Positions 11,803 through 23,689 are shown, counted from the first letter of the stretch. The stretch is 64,000 nt of DNA from Arsenophonus sp052171895 (GCA_052171895.1 JBQMRN010000004.1:1-64000), one strand, 5' to 3'. Notes: generated from the sequence alone by a model not told the origin. Made by a program: numbers and translations.

Positions 11803-12135
11803 GAGCCAGGACAAAACAAATAAAGATAAAATCTTATTACATATTTTAGCTCAATTATAACAAAATCCACCGGATAATATACCGATTACCCTATTTAAGG
11901 CAAACAGATATATACTTCAAACATACCTTGTCACGTTGTTGACAGTAGGAACTGGGAGATGTGATTTAGTGAGTGAGTGGCGCCAGCAATTATCTTTCTT
12001 ACATGCAGTAATGAAATTAGAACAAGGTAATAGTATCCATCAGCTGGCTTTTGATGTTGGCTATAATTTCATCGCATTTTATTAGTATATTTAACAGATT
12101 TCATGCACAATACATCAGAATATTTTCGATAAAAA
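11803..12135 (+). pseudogene. AraC-family regulator remnant
   Basis: The stretch VSEWRQQLSFLHAVMKLEQG, then the HQLAFDVGYNF segment (about 11970-12080), resembles the second half of the AraC/XylS DNA-binding domain, with HQNIF near the end where the family has a PxxYF motif. Upstream, about 11800-11900, a stretch like DKILLHILAQL may be the start of the same helix-turn-helix region. Stops and an apparent deletion make it non-functional. The original regulator cannot be named. Confidence 0.6.
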
Positions 12136-12260
12136 AAGTGAGAGTGAGTAAACTTGTTATTAGGATTTATTTTATTAATCTGGTAAAATAGTTAATTGCT
12201 ATTTATCGAATAGCAAAAACGATGGGTTAATATTGATAAATATAATTAGGTATTATATAA

Positions 12261-13391
12261 GTGAAAATATTGGTTGACGAAAATATACCTTATGCAACTC
12301 AATTGTTTGAAACAATTGGTGAAGTCAAAGCAATTTCTGGGCGTTTGATATCATCATCAGAGCTAGTAAAAGCAGATGCTTTAATGGTGCGTTCTGTTAC
12401 TCAAATCAATGAAGGGTTACTTAAGGATAGTAAGATAAAATTTGTTGGTACTGCGACGGCCGGATTTGATCATGTTGATAGACAATGGTTAGCTCAAGCG
12501 GGCATCGCTTTTTCTGCCGCACCGGGTTGTAATGCGATCGCAGTGGTAGAGTATGTTTTTTCCTCTTTATTATTACTGGCTGAACGTGATTGCTTTGATT
12601 TGCGAAAAAAAACAGTCGGTATTGTTGGAGTTGGTAATATTGGCAGTCGTCTTAATGCATATTTGAAGGTTTGGGGCGTAAGTACGTTACTTTGTGATCC
12701 GCCTCGTGCAGACGCTGCTGATAATAGTGAGCAATTTTGGCCATTAGAAAAATTAGTTAATCAGGCAGATATTTTAACTTTTCATACCCCATTAAATAAA
12801 TCTGGCTGCTATTCATCTTATCATTTATTAAATGATGAGTTGCTTGCTGCTATGCCAGCTGGACGTATTTTGGTAAATACTAGCCGAGGAGCAGTTGTTG
12901 ATAATAGGGCATTATTAAAAAATTTAGAAAATGGTAAGAAAATTGATGTTATATTAGATGTTTGGGAACATGAACCCAATATTTCTCTACCTTTGTTAGA
13001 AAAGGTTAGAATTGGCACACCACATATTGCCGGTTATTCTATGGAAGGTAAAGCACGCGGTACCAGCCAAATTTTTGCCGCATTTAGCCAATTTTTAGGC
13101 CAAGTGCAGCAAATTAAACTAGCTGATTTATTGACTATTGCAGAGTTTAATGAAATTACCTTTAGCGGTGAATTAACGCAGGCGAGTTTAAAACGTTTAG
13201 TGCATTTAGTTTATGATGTTCGTCGTGATGATGCACCATTAAAAAAAATTGCTCACCTTGATGGCCAGTTTGATCATTTGCGTAAAAATTATCCAGAACG
13301 TCGTGAATGGTCATCTCTTAATGTGAGATGTGATAATAGCGATGCCGCTAATATACTAAAAATATTAGGCTTCAATATCAAATTAATTTAA
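12261..13391 (+). CDS. pdxB: Erythronate-4-phosphate dehydrogenase PdxB
   Basis: Oxidises 4-phospho-D-erythronate in the DXP-dependent route to pyridoxal 5'-phosphate (vitamin B6). The 376-residue product is colinear with E. coli PdxB (378 aa). Visible features: the MKILVDENIPYA start, the Rossmann motif GIVGVGNIGSRL near residue 118, the catalytic Arg in NTSRGAVVDN, Glu in LDVWEHEP, His in GTPHIAGYS, and the C-terminal RDDAPLKK and LRKNYPERREWSSL blocks specific to PdxB. GTG start; the upstream ribosome site is weak. First intact gene of the pdxB-usg-truA-dedA-accD-folC block, as in E. coli. Probably functional. Confidence 0.95.
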   Translation: MKILVDENIPYATQLFETIGEVKAISGRLISSSELVKADALMVRSVTQINEGLLKDSKIKFVGTATAGFDHVDRQWLAQAGIAFSAAPGCNAIAVVEYVFSSLLLLAERDCFDLRKKTVGIVGVGNIGSRLNAYLKVWGVSTLLCDPPRADAADNSEQFWPLEKLVNQADILTFHTPLNKSGCYSSYHLLNDELLAAMPAGRILVNTSRGAVVDNRALLKNLENGKKIDVILDVWEHEPNISLPLLEKVRIGTPHIAGYSMEGKARGTSQIFAAFSQFLGQVQQIKLADLLTIAEFNEITFSGELTQASLKRLVHLVYDVRRDDAPLKKIAHLDGQFDHLRKNYPERREWSSLNVRCDNSDAANILKILGFNIKLI

Positions 13392-13424
13392 TTAAAAATG
13401 CTAATAAGATTGAAGAAAAGCAAG

Positions 13425-15055
13425 ATGATAAAAGCTTGGAATATTGCACTATTAGATGAACCGTTCCAGCTGCGAGGTCGGAGAAGCTGTATTAAGTTTA
13501 TTTGTTTGCTCCTGGGAGCATTATATAGATCCTCGTAGCACAGCCTTATTCATGCTAATAAGGTTACCGAGGGGGATATAGTTAAAAAATATCATGATGA
13601 TAATGCTCCATCGTTAGCCAACTAGAACACCTAAAATTAGAGGTTCTCTTTAGGCTAGAGGAGAGCAACCTACGTCTACTTTGGCTAAGCATTATTGGAT
13701 AAACTTACTGTTGCTAAAGGGGGTAACAACGAGATGATGATCATAGCCATATTCCCCATTGTTTGCCGACGACGCTGTTGTCCAGTCAGGAAGCCGAAGT
13801 CGTTTTTCTGTGAAAAACGTTTTTTCTCTCTCTCAACGATCTCCTGGCAGTTGTACGCGAATTCCTGATGAACCCAGTTTTGTATCTCGATCTGGCCTGG
13901 AGATCCCTGTTTATACAGGGCCAGGAGTGGAGAATTTGCGTGAAATTAGGGGCAAGGAAGGGGAAGTCCAAAAATTGAACCATAAAGGGTTTTAAAGCTA
14001 CGAGCCTGGTTGGTTATCTCCAGGTAGATGTGAAATGTCTTCCATAAATGCCAAGTAAATTTCACAACCTTATTTTTTCTTAGGTATAAATCGCACAACT
14101 CTAACTTGATGGCTTTTTATTTCTCTTTACAATGATAAGAAGATCGCTGGCAATGCTCAACGCTTCTTACGTGATCTTAATCAAGCATGTCCTATGGCTA
14201 TCCATCAGATACTTAGAGAGAATGGGCAAAGAATTTATAGACCGCCTTTATGGTCTGCGAAAATGTTCAGGCACCGGAAAACATATGAATTTGTCCGTTT
14301 GTGTACAGAGCTTAGTATAAAACATCAACTTAGCCACCGCCGCCGAGGCATCTTCAAGCGAATGGTATGGTGGTCAAGTGGTTTAATAGGTGAATAGGGG
14401 ATACGCTATAAAGCCATCATTTCAATTCTGGTCAAAACCTTAAGATTACTCTGCATCGATACATTTAGCTGTACAATCAGGAATTACCCAATCAATATTG
14501 GGAAGGAATTACCCAATCAATATTGGGTAGTAAAACTTCATTGTAATTTATGAAAGATTGCTTCAAAATTAAGCCTGAATTATTTAAAAACCATACTATC
14601 TTTCTGGATGATAGAGCTAGCATTTAATTTATTACCATTATTAAGTGATTATGAATGGCTCTGCTGCTGCAAAAGCGAAGTTTAGTTGATCAAGTGTGTA
14701 AATTTTTACTAAATGATACCACCTTATCCATTATTATCAGTTATTTGCAAGCAGAAGTTTTTATGATTATGTACAAGTAGTACATCTGGAAAATTACCTC
14801 CAATGACCGTCTAAAAAAAAGCCTGGGAAGAAATTGCTTAATTTAATGCTATTCAGCAAGTTTAGAAAGATGATTTTTTAACTTAAGTAACAGATGTTTC
14901 AGGTAGTGATCGATTAAGTATTGGTTGTAGGCGTAATAATTATGGTGCACCTGAGATATTATAGTTCTTGTCGGTTACCAGATAATACCCAATTTACGGT
15001 GCTCGAATGTTAATAGAAATTGCAGAGTGATTACTTCATAACCAATATATTATTA
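13425..15055 (+). pseudogene. usg: usg pseudogene split by IS481
   Basis: Relic of the aspartate-semialdehyde-dehydrogenase-like protein encoded between pdxB and truA in E. coli. The start MIKAWNIALL (13425) and VGEAVLSL remain before an IS481 (13520-14600). After it come LAFNLLPLLSDYE (about 14610) and RLSIGCRRNNYGAPEIL (about 14910). About 160 codons between the two parts are missing, so the insertion was accompanied or followed by a deletion. The right part is full of stops. Confidence 0.85.
13520..14600 (+). mobile_element. IS481-family element, copy b (dead)
   Basis: Plus-strand IS481 remnant within usg. Fragments include SLSQRSPGSCTRIPDE and SRSGLEIPVYTG (13759-13995; frameshifted N-terminal region) and RIYRPPLWSAKMFRHRKTYEFVRL (14194-14397; the region of the DDE domain). 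Contains a short tandem duplication of aattacccaatcaatattgg near 14480-14525. The right end (ccatactatc) matches the ends of other copies. No intact frame. Confidence 0.78.
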
Positions 15056-15092
15056 ATGTTAGAGAAGAACCTCCCTGCCCCATACTTTGTCT

Positions 15093-15881
15093 ATGACTAA
15101 AATTGCTTTAGGGATTGAGTATAATGGTACTCATTATTATGGTTGGCAGCGTCAACAACAGGTAAAAAGTATTCAAGCTTGTTTGGAGTTGGCGCTATCA
15201 AAAGTTGCAAATGAGTATGTCCACGTTTATTGCGCCGGACGTACTGATTCAGGTGTACATGCTACTGGGCAGGTAATCCATTTTAAAACATCGATCATAC
15301 GTAAAGATTCAGCCTGGACGATAGGAGTTAATAGTTATTTACCATCTGATATTGCAGTACAGTGGTGTAAAATTGTTGAGCCGGATTTTCATGCTCGTTT
15401 TTGTGCCACCGCGCGTCGATATTGTTATATTATTTTTAATCATCGATTTCGACCTGCGATATTAGCCGAAGGTGTGACGCACTATCATGCGCCATTAGAT
15501 GCGCAAAAAATGTATCTTGCCGCTCAGGCATTGATTGGGGAGCATGATTTTACTTCATTTAGAGCTATTCAGTGTCAATCTAAATCGCCTTGGCGTAATA
15601 TAAAACATGTTCATGTCAACCGTTATGGTGACTATATTGTGGTTGATATTAAAGCTAATGCCTTTGTTCATCATATGGTACGCAATATTGTTGGTAGTTT
15701 GCTTGCGATAGGGTGCGGTGATCAGGATATTAGTTGGATAGCAGAGCTTTTAGCATTGAAAGATAGAACAAAAGCAGCGGCAACTGCAAAAGCAGAAGGG
15801 CTCTATTTAGTTGCTGTCGATTATCCAGCAAAGTATAAATTACCTAAACCGACTGTAGGAGTACTTTTCTTACCAAAATAA
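15093..15881 (+). CDS. truA: tRNA pseudouridine(38-40) synthase TruA
   Basis: Converts uridines 38-40 of the tRNA anticodon arm to pseudouridine. The product (about 262 aa) aligns along its length with E. coli TruA (270 aa). The catalytic Asp is in CAGRTDSGVHATGQV (D52 from this start; most relatives have RTDAG). Other conserved blocks are DFHARFCATARRY, GEHDFTSFRAIQCQSKSPWRN, NAFVHHMVRNIVGSL and KDRTKAAATAKAEGLY. The ATG at 15093 gives MTKIALGIEYNG, matching the E. coli core; a TTG at 15087 could add two residues. No good ribosome site is visible. Lies between dead usg and dead dedA. Confidence 0.95.
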   Translation: MTKIALGIEYNGTHYYGWQRQQQVKSIQACLELALSKVANEYVHVYCAGRTDSGVHATGQVIHFKTSIIRKDSAWTIGVNSYLPSDIAVQWCKIVEPDFHARFCATARRYCYIIFNHRFRPAILAEGVTHYHAPLDAQKMYLAAQALIGEHDFTSFRAIQCQSKSPWRNIKHVHVNRYGDYIVVDIKANAFVHHMVRNIVGSLLAIGCGDQDISWIAELLALKDRTKAAATAKAEGLYLVAVDYPAKYKLPKPTVGVLFLPK

Positions 15882-15940
15882 TGAATTTAACTTTGCGTTT
15901 AATTAAACAACGCTGAAGTAGTTATTAACTATTGGATTTT

Positions 15941-18077
15941 ATGAAATTTATTATTTTATTATTGATTCTATTATATACATCAATTTTTCTTACATAAGTT
16001 GGTTGCTTAGTGTATGGTATTTGCCTATATGCAATTCTATTTTTGATAGAATTTTATGAAACTGAATTAATTATTACGCCTTTTTTACCGAGTGACTTAT
16101 TATTATTTGTTTTGGGAGCATTAACAGCGCACTGGAGGCAATGATCTTAATGTTTATTTAATAGTAGAATTAATAGTTATTGCTGCAATTATTGGTAATG
16201 CGATTAATTATGATATTGGTCCCTTATTTGACGACCGTCTATTTTAGAAATCTCAATTCAAAAATTTTTTGACGAGTGGTTTATTATTTACAAATAAAAT
16301 ACTAAGTTTATAAAAATATGGTGGTGGTAAAGCGATTATTTTAGCTAGATTTATACCTATTATTAGAACGTTTGCTACATTTGTCGCAGGGATGGGAAAA
16401 ATGTCGTATCGGCATTAAGTTATGCTAATTTCTGGTGTATGGATTTTCGAAGATGATGCTATCCTGCTGATTCATTTCATGAATGATTTCAATAACAGAG
16501 AAATGATATGCCATGAAAAGTCTACCATACATGAGGTATCCACGAAACCAGATATTACCTGTTATCTCTTGCATGAATTCATCCGTAAGGATGCTAGACA
16601 GCCAGCTGATATAGCCCACAGTGGTCGTTGAGGATGAGCTCGAAGTCATGCTGAACGCCGCCCTTCATAATAGGTGTTCCATGCATGCCAGCCTGTAGTC
16701 CATAATGGTTATTTGCCATAGCGAAGTATACAGACTGGTATTGATAATGTTGAGATAAAGTGCCTAATGTTAGTGATTGCAGCACCAACGAAATATGCTT
16801 CAACACCTCCTTGCTCAATCTTATCTGAATCTGAAGCGTGCAAAAAACGTTGAAGAGTTGCTAGCATGCCTGTACCTGCAAGGCATTTCCATCGATGATT
16901 TTCATAAAGCTCTATTCTTCTTGGCACTTCTCGGTGAAAAGGACGTGCTTTCTCTGCTAGTACCCATCAGCAGATTAAAACAGCAATGGTTTGAAGACTA
17001 TAGGCAAATGCTGCCTGCGTGATTTAACTGATACGTACTATGTTTATTTCTGGCATGATGGCATATACACTTCTGTCAGTCAGGCAAGATAATTACCATT
17101 GCCTGGCGGTTATTGTTGCCGTTAATGAGCATGGATGTAAGGAAGTCGTTTCGCTCAAAGATGGTATCGAGAGTCAGAAGCGAACTTAGTTGAACTTATT
17201 AATATTTTGCAAGCGGGGCCCATGCTTTAACCGTATCTCCCAGGCTTGCTACGGAAGAGTAGCGTGCCCTTGGTTTTTAAAATGCAAGGGTAACGATGTC
17301 CAAGAACAGGTAGCACCAACGCTGTTGGGTACAAAATAGCTAATATGCTGGGTTCACTCATCAAAAGGTATATAAACTAAAAATTAATGCTGAGAGCTGC
17401 AGGGAGTCTGCCTAGCAGAGAAAATCGTGATTCCGCTTAAAACCAAATGGCTTGATGTTTTATTAGCAAGATTTTCAGCAAAGGTATAATCCTGTAGCGA
17501 TGGAAAAGCTGGAGAAAGGTCGAGAAGAACCACTGGCATTCTACAACTTCTACTTAGCGTAGTGGGGACCTCATAATAAAAACGACGAATCCGATTGAAT
17601 CAGCTTTTGTGACAGTGAGCCGACGGAAGCCGACACGCGAAGAATTATGGTTCAAGAAAAATAACCTTTCAATGACATTAAGGTGCTCCCATTTGTTCAG
17701 AAAAGTTGGAACCACCTACCTAATGGGAGTTGAGCTGTTTGAACTCCATCTGCTGGGTGCTAAACTCCGTCCAGTTTAAGAATGAAGAACATATTCACGA
17801 AGCATCTTAGTGGAAGGTAGCTTCCCCCCACCATACACCAGATTTGCTAATAAGTCTCGGGATTTATTTGCTTTTTATAATGTAGCCATAGCTTTAATAT
17901 GGCTTTTATTATTTACTTATGTGGTTTACTTTTTGGTGATTTATCAATTGTTCAGCAGAATTTAAAATTATTAATTATAGCAATTATTTTAATTTCTAAT
18001 CTGTTTAGGTATTATTAAAATTTGCCTATCGTCGATCATTAATAAAAGAAAAACAGTTTATTAAAACTAAAAAATAG
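15941..18077 (+). pseudogene. dedA: dedA pseudogene split by IS256
   Basis: DedA-family inner-membrane protein (219 aa in E. coli), next to truA and accD as in E. coli. The first part reads LYAILFLIEFYETELIITPF then LPSDLLLFVLGAL and, after frameshifts, ARFIPIIRTF and MGKMSYRH. An IS256 interrupts at 16418-17855, and the frame resumes with FYNVAIALIWLLLFTYVVYF. A 9-base target repeat (tcggcatta / tcgggattt) flanks the IS. Early stops mean the gene was already dying or has decayed since. Confidence 0.87.
16418..17855 (+). mobile_element. IS256-family element, copy 2 (dead)
   Basis: Plus-strand IS256 remnant inserted in dedA. Terminal repeats begin agttatgct and end ataagt. Broken transposase pieces include LRYHQQ-like and NGLKTIGKCCLRDLTDTYYVYFWHDG segments around 16960-17060, then the ATRLRSR-like C-terminal block in frameshifted form. 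A degraded 9-base target duplication is visible at both flanks. Confidence 0.82.
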
Positions 18078-18189
18078 ATGCTTATTAGCAGGTTTGATCA
18101 GTTTTTTATCTACTATCCTTTGGGATTGTGCTTTAATGATTAACATAATAATAAGACTGAAATGTAATTTCAGACAGAAAGGTCTATTA

Positions 18190-19143
18190 ATGAGCTGGAT
18201 TGAAAAGATTCTTAATAAAAGCAATATTAGCCAGACAGGCAAAGCAAGTATCCCTGAAGGGGTTTGGACAAAATGTGATAGCTGTAGGCAAGTACTATAT
18301 CGTGCTGAATTAGAAAGTAATTTAGCTGTATGTCCAAAATGTGATCATCATATGCGTATTACTGCCCGTCAACGTTTGGCCTCTTTTCTTGATGAAGGAA
18401 CAACTGCTGAATTAGGTGGTGAATTAGAACCTAAAGATATTTTAAAATTTCGTGATTCAAAGAAATATAAAGATCGCATATCAGCAGCACAGAAAGCGAC
18501 ACATGAAAAAGATGCTTTAATTGTGATGAAAGGCACACTTAAAAGTATGCCTGTCATTGTAGCTGCTTTTGAATTTGCTTTTATGGGGGGGTCAATGGCT
18601 TCGGTTGTTGGTGCGCGTTTTGTACGTGCGGTTGAACAAGCGCTGGAAGATAATTGTCCGTTAGTTTGTTTTTCTGCCAGTGGTGGTGCTCGTATGCAAG
18701 AAGCATTGATCTCCTTGATGCAAATGGCAAAGACAAGTGCGGCACTAGTAAAAATGCAGGAACGAAGGCTTCCTTATATCTCAGTACTTACCGATCCAAC
18801 CATGGGTGGTGTATCAGCAAGTTTAGCCATGCTAGGGGATATTAATATTGCCGAGCCTAAAGCACTAATTGGTTTTGCTGGGCCACGGGTTATTGAGCAA
18901 ACTGTACGTGAAAAATTACCGCCAGGTTTTCAACGTAGTGAATTCCTGATTGAAAAAGGTGCAATTGATATGATTGTCAGACGGCCTGAAATGCGGGATA
19001 AATTAGCCGAAATACTGGCTATACTCACTCATCAAACCGTTCAAGAGGCAAGTCAAATTGATATTACTAGTTTAGTTGACGATGATCTGGAACCAGCTTA
19101 TTATGAGAAACTCGAAATTAACAACAAATCTGATAAAAAATGA
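18190..19143 (+). CDS. accD: Acetyl-CoA carboxylase carboxyltransferase subunit beta AccD
   Basis: Beta subunit of the carboxyltransferase that moves CO2 from biotin-BCCP to acetyl-CoA, the first committed step of fatty-acid synthesis; it works as an alpha2-beta2 enzyme with AccA. The 317-residue product starts MSWIEKIL as in E. coli (304 aa). It has the N-terminal zinc ribbon (Cys-29, Cys-32, Cys-48 and Cys-51, in CDSC and CPKC) and the crotonase-fold core with SGGARMQE, LTDPTMGGVSASLAMLGD and FAGPRVIEQT. The ATG at 18190 has a gaaagg ribosome site seven bases upstream, which decides against the upstream in-frame ATG at 18094. Followed closely by folC. Confidence 0.96.
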   Translation: MSWIEKILNKSNISQTGKASIPEGVWTKCDSCRQVLYRAELESNLAVCPKCDHHMRITARQRLASFLDEGTTAELGGELEPKDILKFRDSKKYKDRISAAQKATHEKDALIVMKGTLKSMPVIVAAFEFAFMGGSMASVVGARFVRAVEQALEDNCPLVCFSASGGARMQEALISLMQMAKTSAALVKMQERRLPYISVLTDPTMGGVSASLAMLGDINIAEPKALIGFAGPRVIEQTVREKLPPGFQRSEFLIEKGAIDMIVRRPEMRDKLAEILAILTHQTVQEASQIDITSLVDDDLEPAYYEKLEINNKSDKK

Positions 19144-19162
19144 GAAGATATCTGAATCATTG

Positions 19163-20428
19163 ATGATACCTGGTGTGACCTCTTCTGTAGCTACCTGGTT
19201 AACTTATATAATCAATCAGCATAGCAAAATTATCGATATGGGGCTTGAGCGGGTTGGTGTTGTTGCTAGACAACTTGAAGTTTTATCTCCTGCTGTGAAA
19301 GTGGTTACTGTTGCAGGAACAAATGGTAAAGGAACCACCTGTCATACATTGGAATCTATTTTAATTGAAGCAGGATTAAAGGTCGGTGTTTATAGTTCTC
19401 CTCACCTGTTAGATTATACTGAGCGTGTTAGGATTCAAGGTAAGATGTTACCAGAAGCAGAATTTTGTCGAGTTTTCATGGATATTGAATCTAAACGTGG
19501 TGCAATCACGTTGACCTATTTTGAATATGCTACCTTAGCTGCTTTACAGTTATTTAAACAAGCTAAACTTGATGTGGTTATTTTAGAAGTCGGTTTGGGT
19601 GGACGATTAGATGCAACCAATATCATCGATGCAGATATTTCTGCCATCACTAGTATTGCATTAGATCATATTGACTTCCTTGGTAGTGATCGTGAGCAGA
19701 TTGGCTACGAAAAAGCCGGTATTTTTCGTTCAGGTTGCTATGCGGTTGTGGGTGAACCGGATATGCCAAAGTCGGTTAATGATGTAGCTAAAAGTCTTGA
19801 TGCAAAGTTATTCCGTTGTGGAGTAGATTGGCACTTTGAATTACAAAATGATCATTGGCATTGGCATTCTCAGGATCATGATTTTAAAAAGTTACCATTC
19901 CCAATGGTCCCATTGGCCAATGCTGCAACCGCATTAGGAATTATTGATTGTTTAATCAAACAGGCTGATATCATCAGTCAAGGCATATCATTGCAAGCTA
20001 TTCAACAGGGATTGATTAAGTCAAAATTACCAGGCCGTTTTCAAATTATCTTGGAGCAACCTTGTGTAATTTTAGATGTTGCGCATAATCCCCATGCAGC
20101 AGCTTATTTAGCCGATAGAGTGGCTCGGTTGCCAAGACAGAAAAATACTAAAGTTTACGCTCTAGTAGCTATGTTAGCTGATAAAGATATAAAAAGTATT
20201 TTATCTTATCTAGCTCCGCAGGTTGATAAATGGTATTTAGCTTCTTTAAATGGGAGACGTGGTGCTGATGCAAGACAATTAGCAAAGTATGTTGAATCGC
20301 CATACAAATTTCCTACGGTTAGAGATGCCTGGTTGCAGGTTATAGCCGATGCTAACAAACAGGACATCGTGCTGGTTTGTGGCTCATTTCATACTGTCGC
20401 TGAGGTTATGCAACTGCAGATAAAATAG
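19163..20428 (+). CDS. folC: Bifunctional folylpolyglutamate synthase / dihydrofolate synthase FolC
   Basis: Adds glutamate to dihydropteroate and then further glutamates to folates. The product (421 aa from this start; E. coli 422) has the ATP P-loop AGTNGKGTTCHTLESIL, SSPHLLDYTERVRIQG, TYFEYATLAAL, the ILEVGLGGRLDATNI block, SIALDHIDFLG with the EKAGIFR segment, LPGRFQI, DVAHNPHAA and a C-terminal VLVCGSFHTVAEVM. The ATG at 19163 (MIPGVTSSVATWL) best matches the E. coli N-terminus and leaves a 19-base gap after accD; upstream in-frame ATGs overlap accD and are less likely. All key motifs are intact; probably functional and co-transcribed with accD. Confidence 0.94.
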   Translation: MIPGVTSSVATWLTYIINQHSKIIDMGLERVGVVARQLEVLSPAVKVVTVAGTNGKGTTCHTLESILIEAGLKVGVYSSPHLLDYTERVRIQGKMLPEAEFCRVFMDIESKRGAITLTYFEYATLAALQLFKQAKLDVVILEVGLGGRLDATNIIDADISAITSIALDHIDFLGSDREQIGYEKAGIFRSGCYAVVGEPDMPKSVNDVAKSLDAKLFRCGVDWHFELQNDHWHWHSQDHDFKKLPFPMVPLANAATALGIIDCLIKQADIISQGISLQAIQQGLIKSKLPGRFQIILEQPCVILDVAHNPHAAAYLADRVARLPRQKNTKVYALVAMLADKDIKSILSYLAPQVDKWYLASLNGRRGADARQLAKYVESPYKFPTVRDAWLQVIADANKQDIVLVCGSFHTVAEVMQLQIK

Positions 20429-20916
20429 GAAAGCTTAAGTGGCTAGTAAGTTTCAAAACTGTTTAGTAGGAACAGTTATTATTGTTGTAGTTGCTACTAT
20501 TCTATTAACCAATATTATTGGATGTTAATGTGTGTGTCACTTACAAGAAGATAGTATGCTTTTTTTTAAATAATTTAGGTTTAACTTTTAACTAATCTTT
20601 CATAGATTATAATGAATTTTTACTACCCAATACTGATTGGTGGTAATTCCTGATCGTCCAGCCAGACATATTCATGCAGAGTGATCTCAAATTTTTCATC
20701 AGAATTAAAATAATGGCTTTGTAAGCCACCTTATTATATTATGTGCTTATTAAATCTCTCAAGCATACCATTTGTTTGAGGAGATACCTCGGCGCTTCGG
20801 CCTCGGTGGGATAAGTTGGTCTTCTATACCAAGCTCTGTACACAAATGGTCAAATTTATATTTTATGGTAGATGAACGTTTTCAGAGACAAAAAAAGTGG
20901 TCTGTAAATTATTTGG

Positions 20917-22160
20917 AGTTATTAGCCAATCTGCTGTATTATGACTGGTTGCTAGCATCCCTGATATTTCGTGAATCAGATATCCATCCTTAAATTAGAT
21001 ATTATTTAGCATACCAGAGTTAAGCAGGTCAAATCTCCTTACCTAGTTCCAGCTTCTTTTATCGCTGCAGGATACTTTGTTTAAAACCTTCCTAACAAAA
21101 CATCAATGGCTTTATTATCAGTATCTCGCCTCTCTGCTGCTAGGCAGAAAACCTTCCGAAGCTTAGGCTTAACTTTCCAGTTGCATGCCTTTGGAGAGTG
21201 AACTCAGCATATTAACTGTTTTATATACCCAACAGCGTTGGTGCTGTGTGTCCGGGAATATCTTTGTCATTGATTCCAAAAACCAATGGAATGCTTTTCT
21301 CGTAGCAAGTCTAGGAGATATGGTTAAGCTCACGCGCGCACATGGCCATTAAGAAGTTTGCTCTAGTTTGCTTTTAACTTTTGATAACCATGTTTAACCG
21401 TAATGAGGTCCTTACCTCCATGCTCAGTAACCTCGATAATAACACCAGCAGACAAAGGCAATCATCTTGCCTGAGGATAGGATTGTCTATACCATAAACC
21501 TAGAAATAAACGTAGCGCATATCGCTTAAATCACGTAGACAGCAGCATTGTCTGTGCTTTCAAGCCATTGGTGTTTCAGTTTGCTGATGGTACCTCTCTG
21601 CAGATAAAGCATGTGTTTTTCACCGAGAAAAACACTACCAGAGCAGAGCTTCATGAAAAATCACCCGTGGAGGGAATAGAGCATACCTAGCAGTTACAGC
21701 CAAATGGTAGCAACTTTCGACGCTTTTACACGCTTCAGATAAGGTGGTAGCAACGAGTTATTGAAGCATATTCTATTGCCGCTGCTGCGATATCCCCCTC
21801 CTGACTTTATTCACTTTAATTTTAATATCGTCAATACCAGTCTGTATAGTTCGCTGTAGCAAATAAGCATTATGAACGACGGGATGGACGTCCGTCGAGA
21901 AGGTGGCATTCAGCATGTTATCGCAAATGTGCTTTAAGCTAAGCCTTAACAGCACTGGGGGGCAGGGGCTATCCAGGTATCTGGCAGCATTATAAGTAAA
22001 TTGATCTAATGGATTACAGATAATATCTAATTTTATGGATATATGTAGGGTAGACTTTTTATGGCATCTCATCTCTATAAGATTGAAATTATTTATGAAA
22101 TCAATAAATAGGATATGCCAACTTTCTCTAAAACTCCATACACTAGAAATAAGCATAACT
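20917..22160 (-). mobile_element. IS256-family element, copy 3, inside IS481
   Basis: Minus-strand IS256 remnant with the shared terminal repeats (agttattag on the left, agcataact on the right). The flanking sequence on both sides is IS481 and becomes continuous when the element is removed, so it inserted after IS481. No intact transposase; pieces around 21773-22156 correspond to the N-terminal part. Confidence 0.82.
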
Positions 22161-22657
22161 TAATTTTTTAGCATTGTCTGTAAGTATTCGATGGATAGTC
22201 CTGGGAGAAATGCTCGGTTAAGATCACGTAAGAAGCGTTGAGTGTTGGCCGCGGTCTTGGCCTTGTAAAGACGGATAAAAATAACCCATCGAGTGGCGCG
22301 ATCTATATATACCTACGAAAAGATAATGTTGTAAAGTTTTGTTTGATATTTTTGGAAAAATTTTATAGCTACGTGAAGAAATAACCAAGCTGGTAGATTT
22401 TAAACGCTTTATTCTTCGATTTCTTGGCTTCATGCTGGCTATCATTTCACGCAAATTCCTCCTCCCTCTCCCCCAGTGCCTGCGTAAACAGCGATCCAGG
22501 CCAGATCGAGATACTACGGCTTCAGGAATTTGCCTACGACTAACCAGCAGATCGGATAGAGTAGAGAGGAAATATTTTTCTAGGAAAATGGGTACGGCTT
22601 CCTAATCGAGCGACAGAGTCATCGGTAAACGATGGGGAATATAGCTGGTGATCATCA

Positions 22658-23689
22658 GGCTATGTTGTAAAAGGTTCTTTTTTTGCTTGTAGAGCAATTT
22701 ATAACCATATCTGTATTTTAATTGTCATGCTTTTAAACAATTTTATCCAGGCAAGATAATTCGGTAAATAAAACGACCTTACACCATAGAATTTACTTAC
22801 CCATCTTTTTAATCGGGTGATATAACTATTCAGATTTTGAATGTGGAATTCCTTACCAATAACTCTATGAGCATGTAACTTTATTAAGCAATGGTAGCTA
22901 ATTTCATGCTTTCTAGCAAAGGTTTCGTACCATTTAGCTTCATTCAAGCAAAGCATGCACTCTTTATCAATGATCAGCTCAAGAAAACGGCTAACACAGT
23001 CTGCATTAAACTCTTCAAGAATTTCCATCGCTCACATGAGCTGTTGATCTCGGACGATTAAGATCGCAATTCGTTCTTTCCTTTTATCTCCTTCCTCTCG
23101 CGCGTTTTTAGCTTTCCTATGTGGGATATTAATGCTTTCCTTTAAAAGATTCATGAAAAATATTTTGTCGACTACAACAATACCACTTACTGCATTTAAA
23201 TTAGCTGTCGCTGCTGAAGCAAGAAAGTAGTGAGGCTATTATTTAACCCTGTTTTCAAATCAATGCTTGTTTGTTTTGGATGACTCCCGTAAAGTCAACC
23301 TATTCAATATATATCGCAAATAACTAAACCATTTATTCTTGTGATGTGGTTTCGTCAGAAAATATTTCCAGTAAGATTATTAAATGTTTTCCTGTAATCA
23401 GGGATTTTGCAACGAAATCGTTGTAACTCTAATGAATGTCTTTAGTTGATAAATGTTTATGATAACAATATTGCCAAGATAAAGTGGAATGAGTTTCTTC
23501 AATGTATGAATCAACATCATCCGACAGATTGTTACTGAGCTAACTATTGAGATGTAGCTTTATGTTGGCAGGAGTTAGGAAAGAATTTCTTTGATCTATA
23601 TGATTATTTAGTTTTTATATCATTGTTCTGTAGTGAAAATTCTTCATACAGTATAATAAATTTTACCAACAACCTTTACCAACATAGTC
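22658..23689 (-). mobile_element. IS1595-family element with 8-base target repeat, inside IS481
   Basis: Nearly full-length (about 1.03 kb) minus-strand IS1595 remnant. Terminal repeats start ggctatgtt and end aacatagtc. The flanks carry a perfect 8-base direct repeat, gatcatca, at 22650-22657 and 23690-23697, the target duplication expected for the family. The protein piece at 22699-23028 (FNADCVSRFLELIIDKECMLC, then HRVIGKEFHIQNLNSYITRL) is the C-terminal DDE region. Frameshifted elsewhere. Confidence 0.88.
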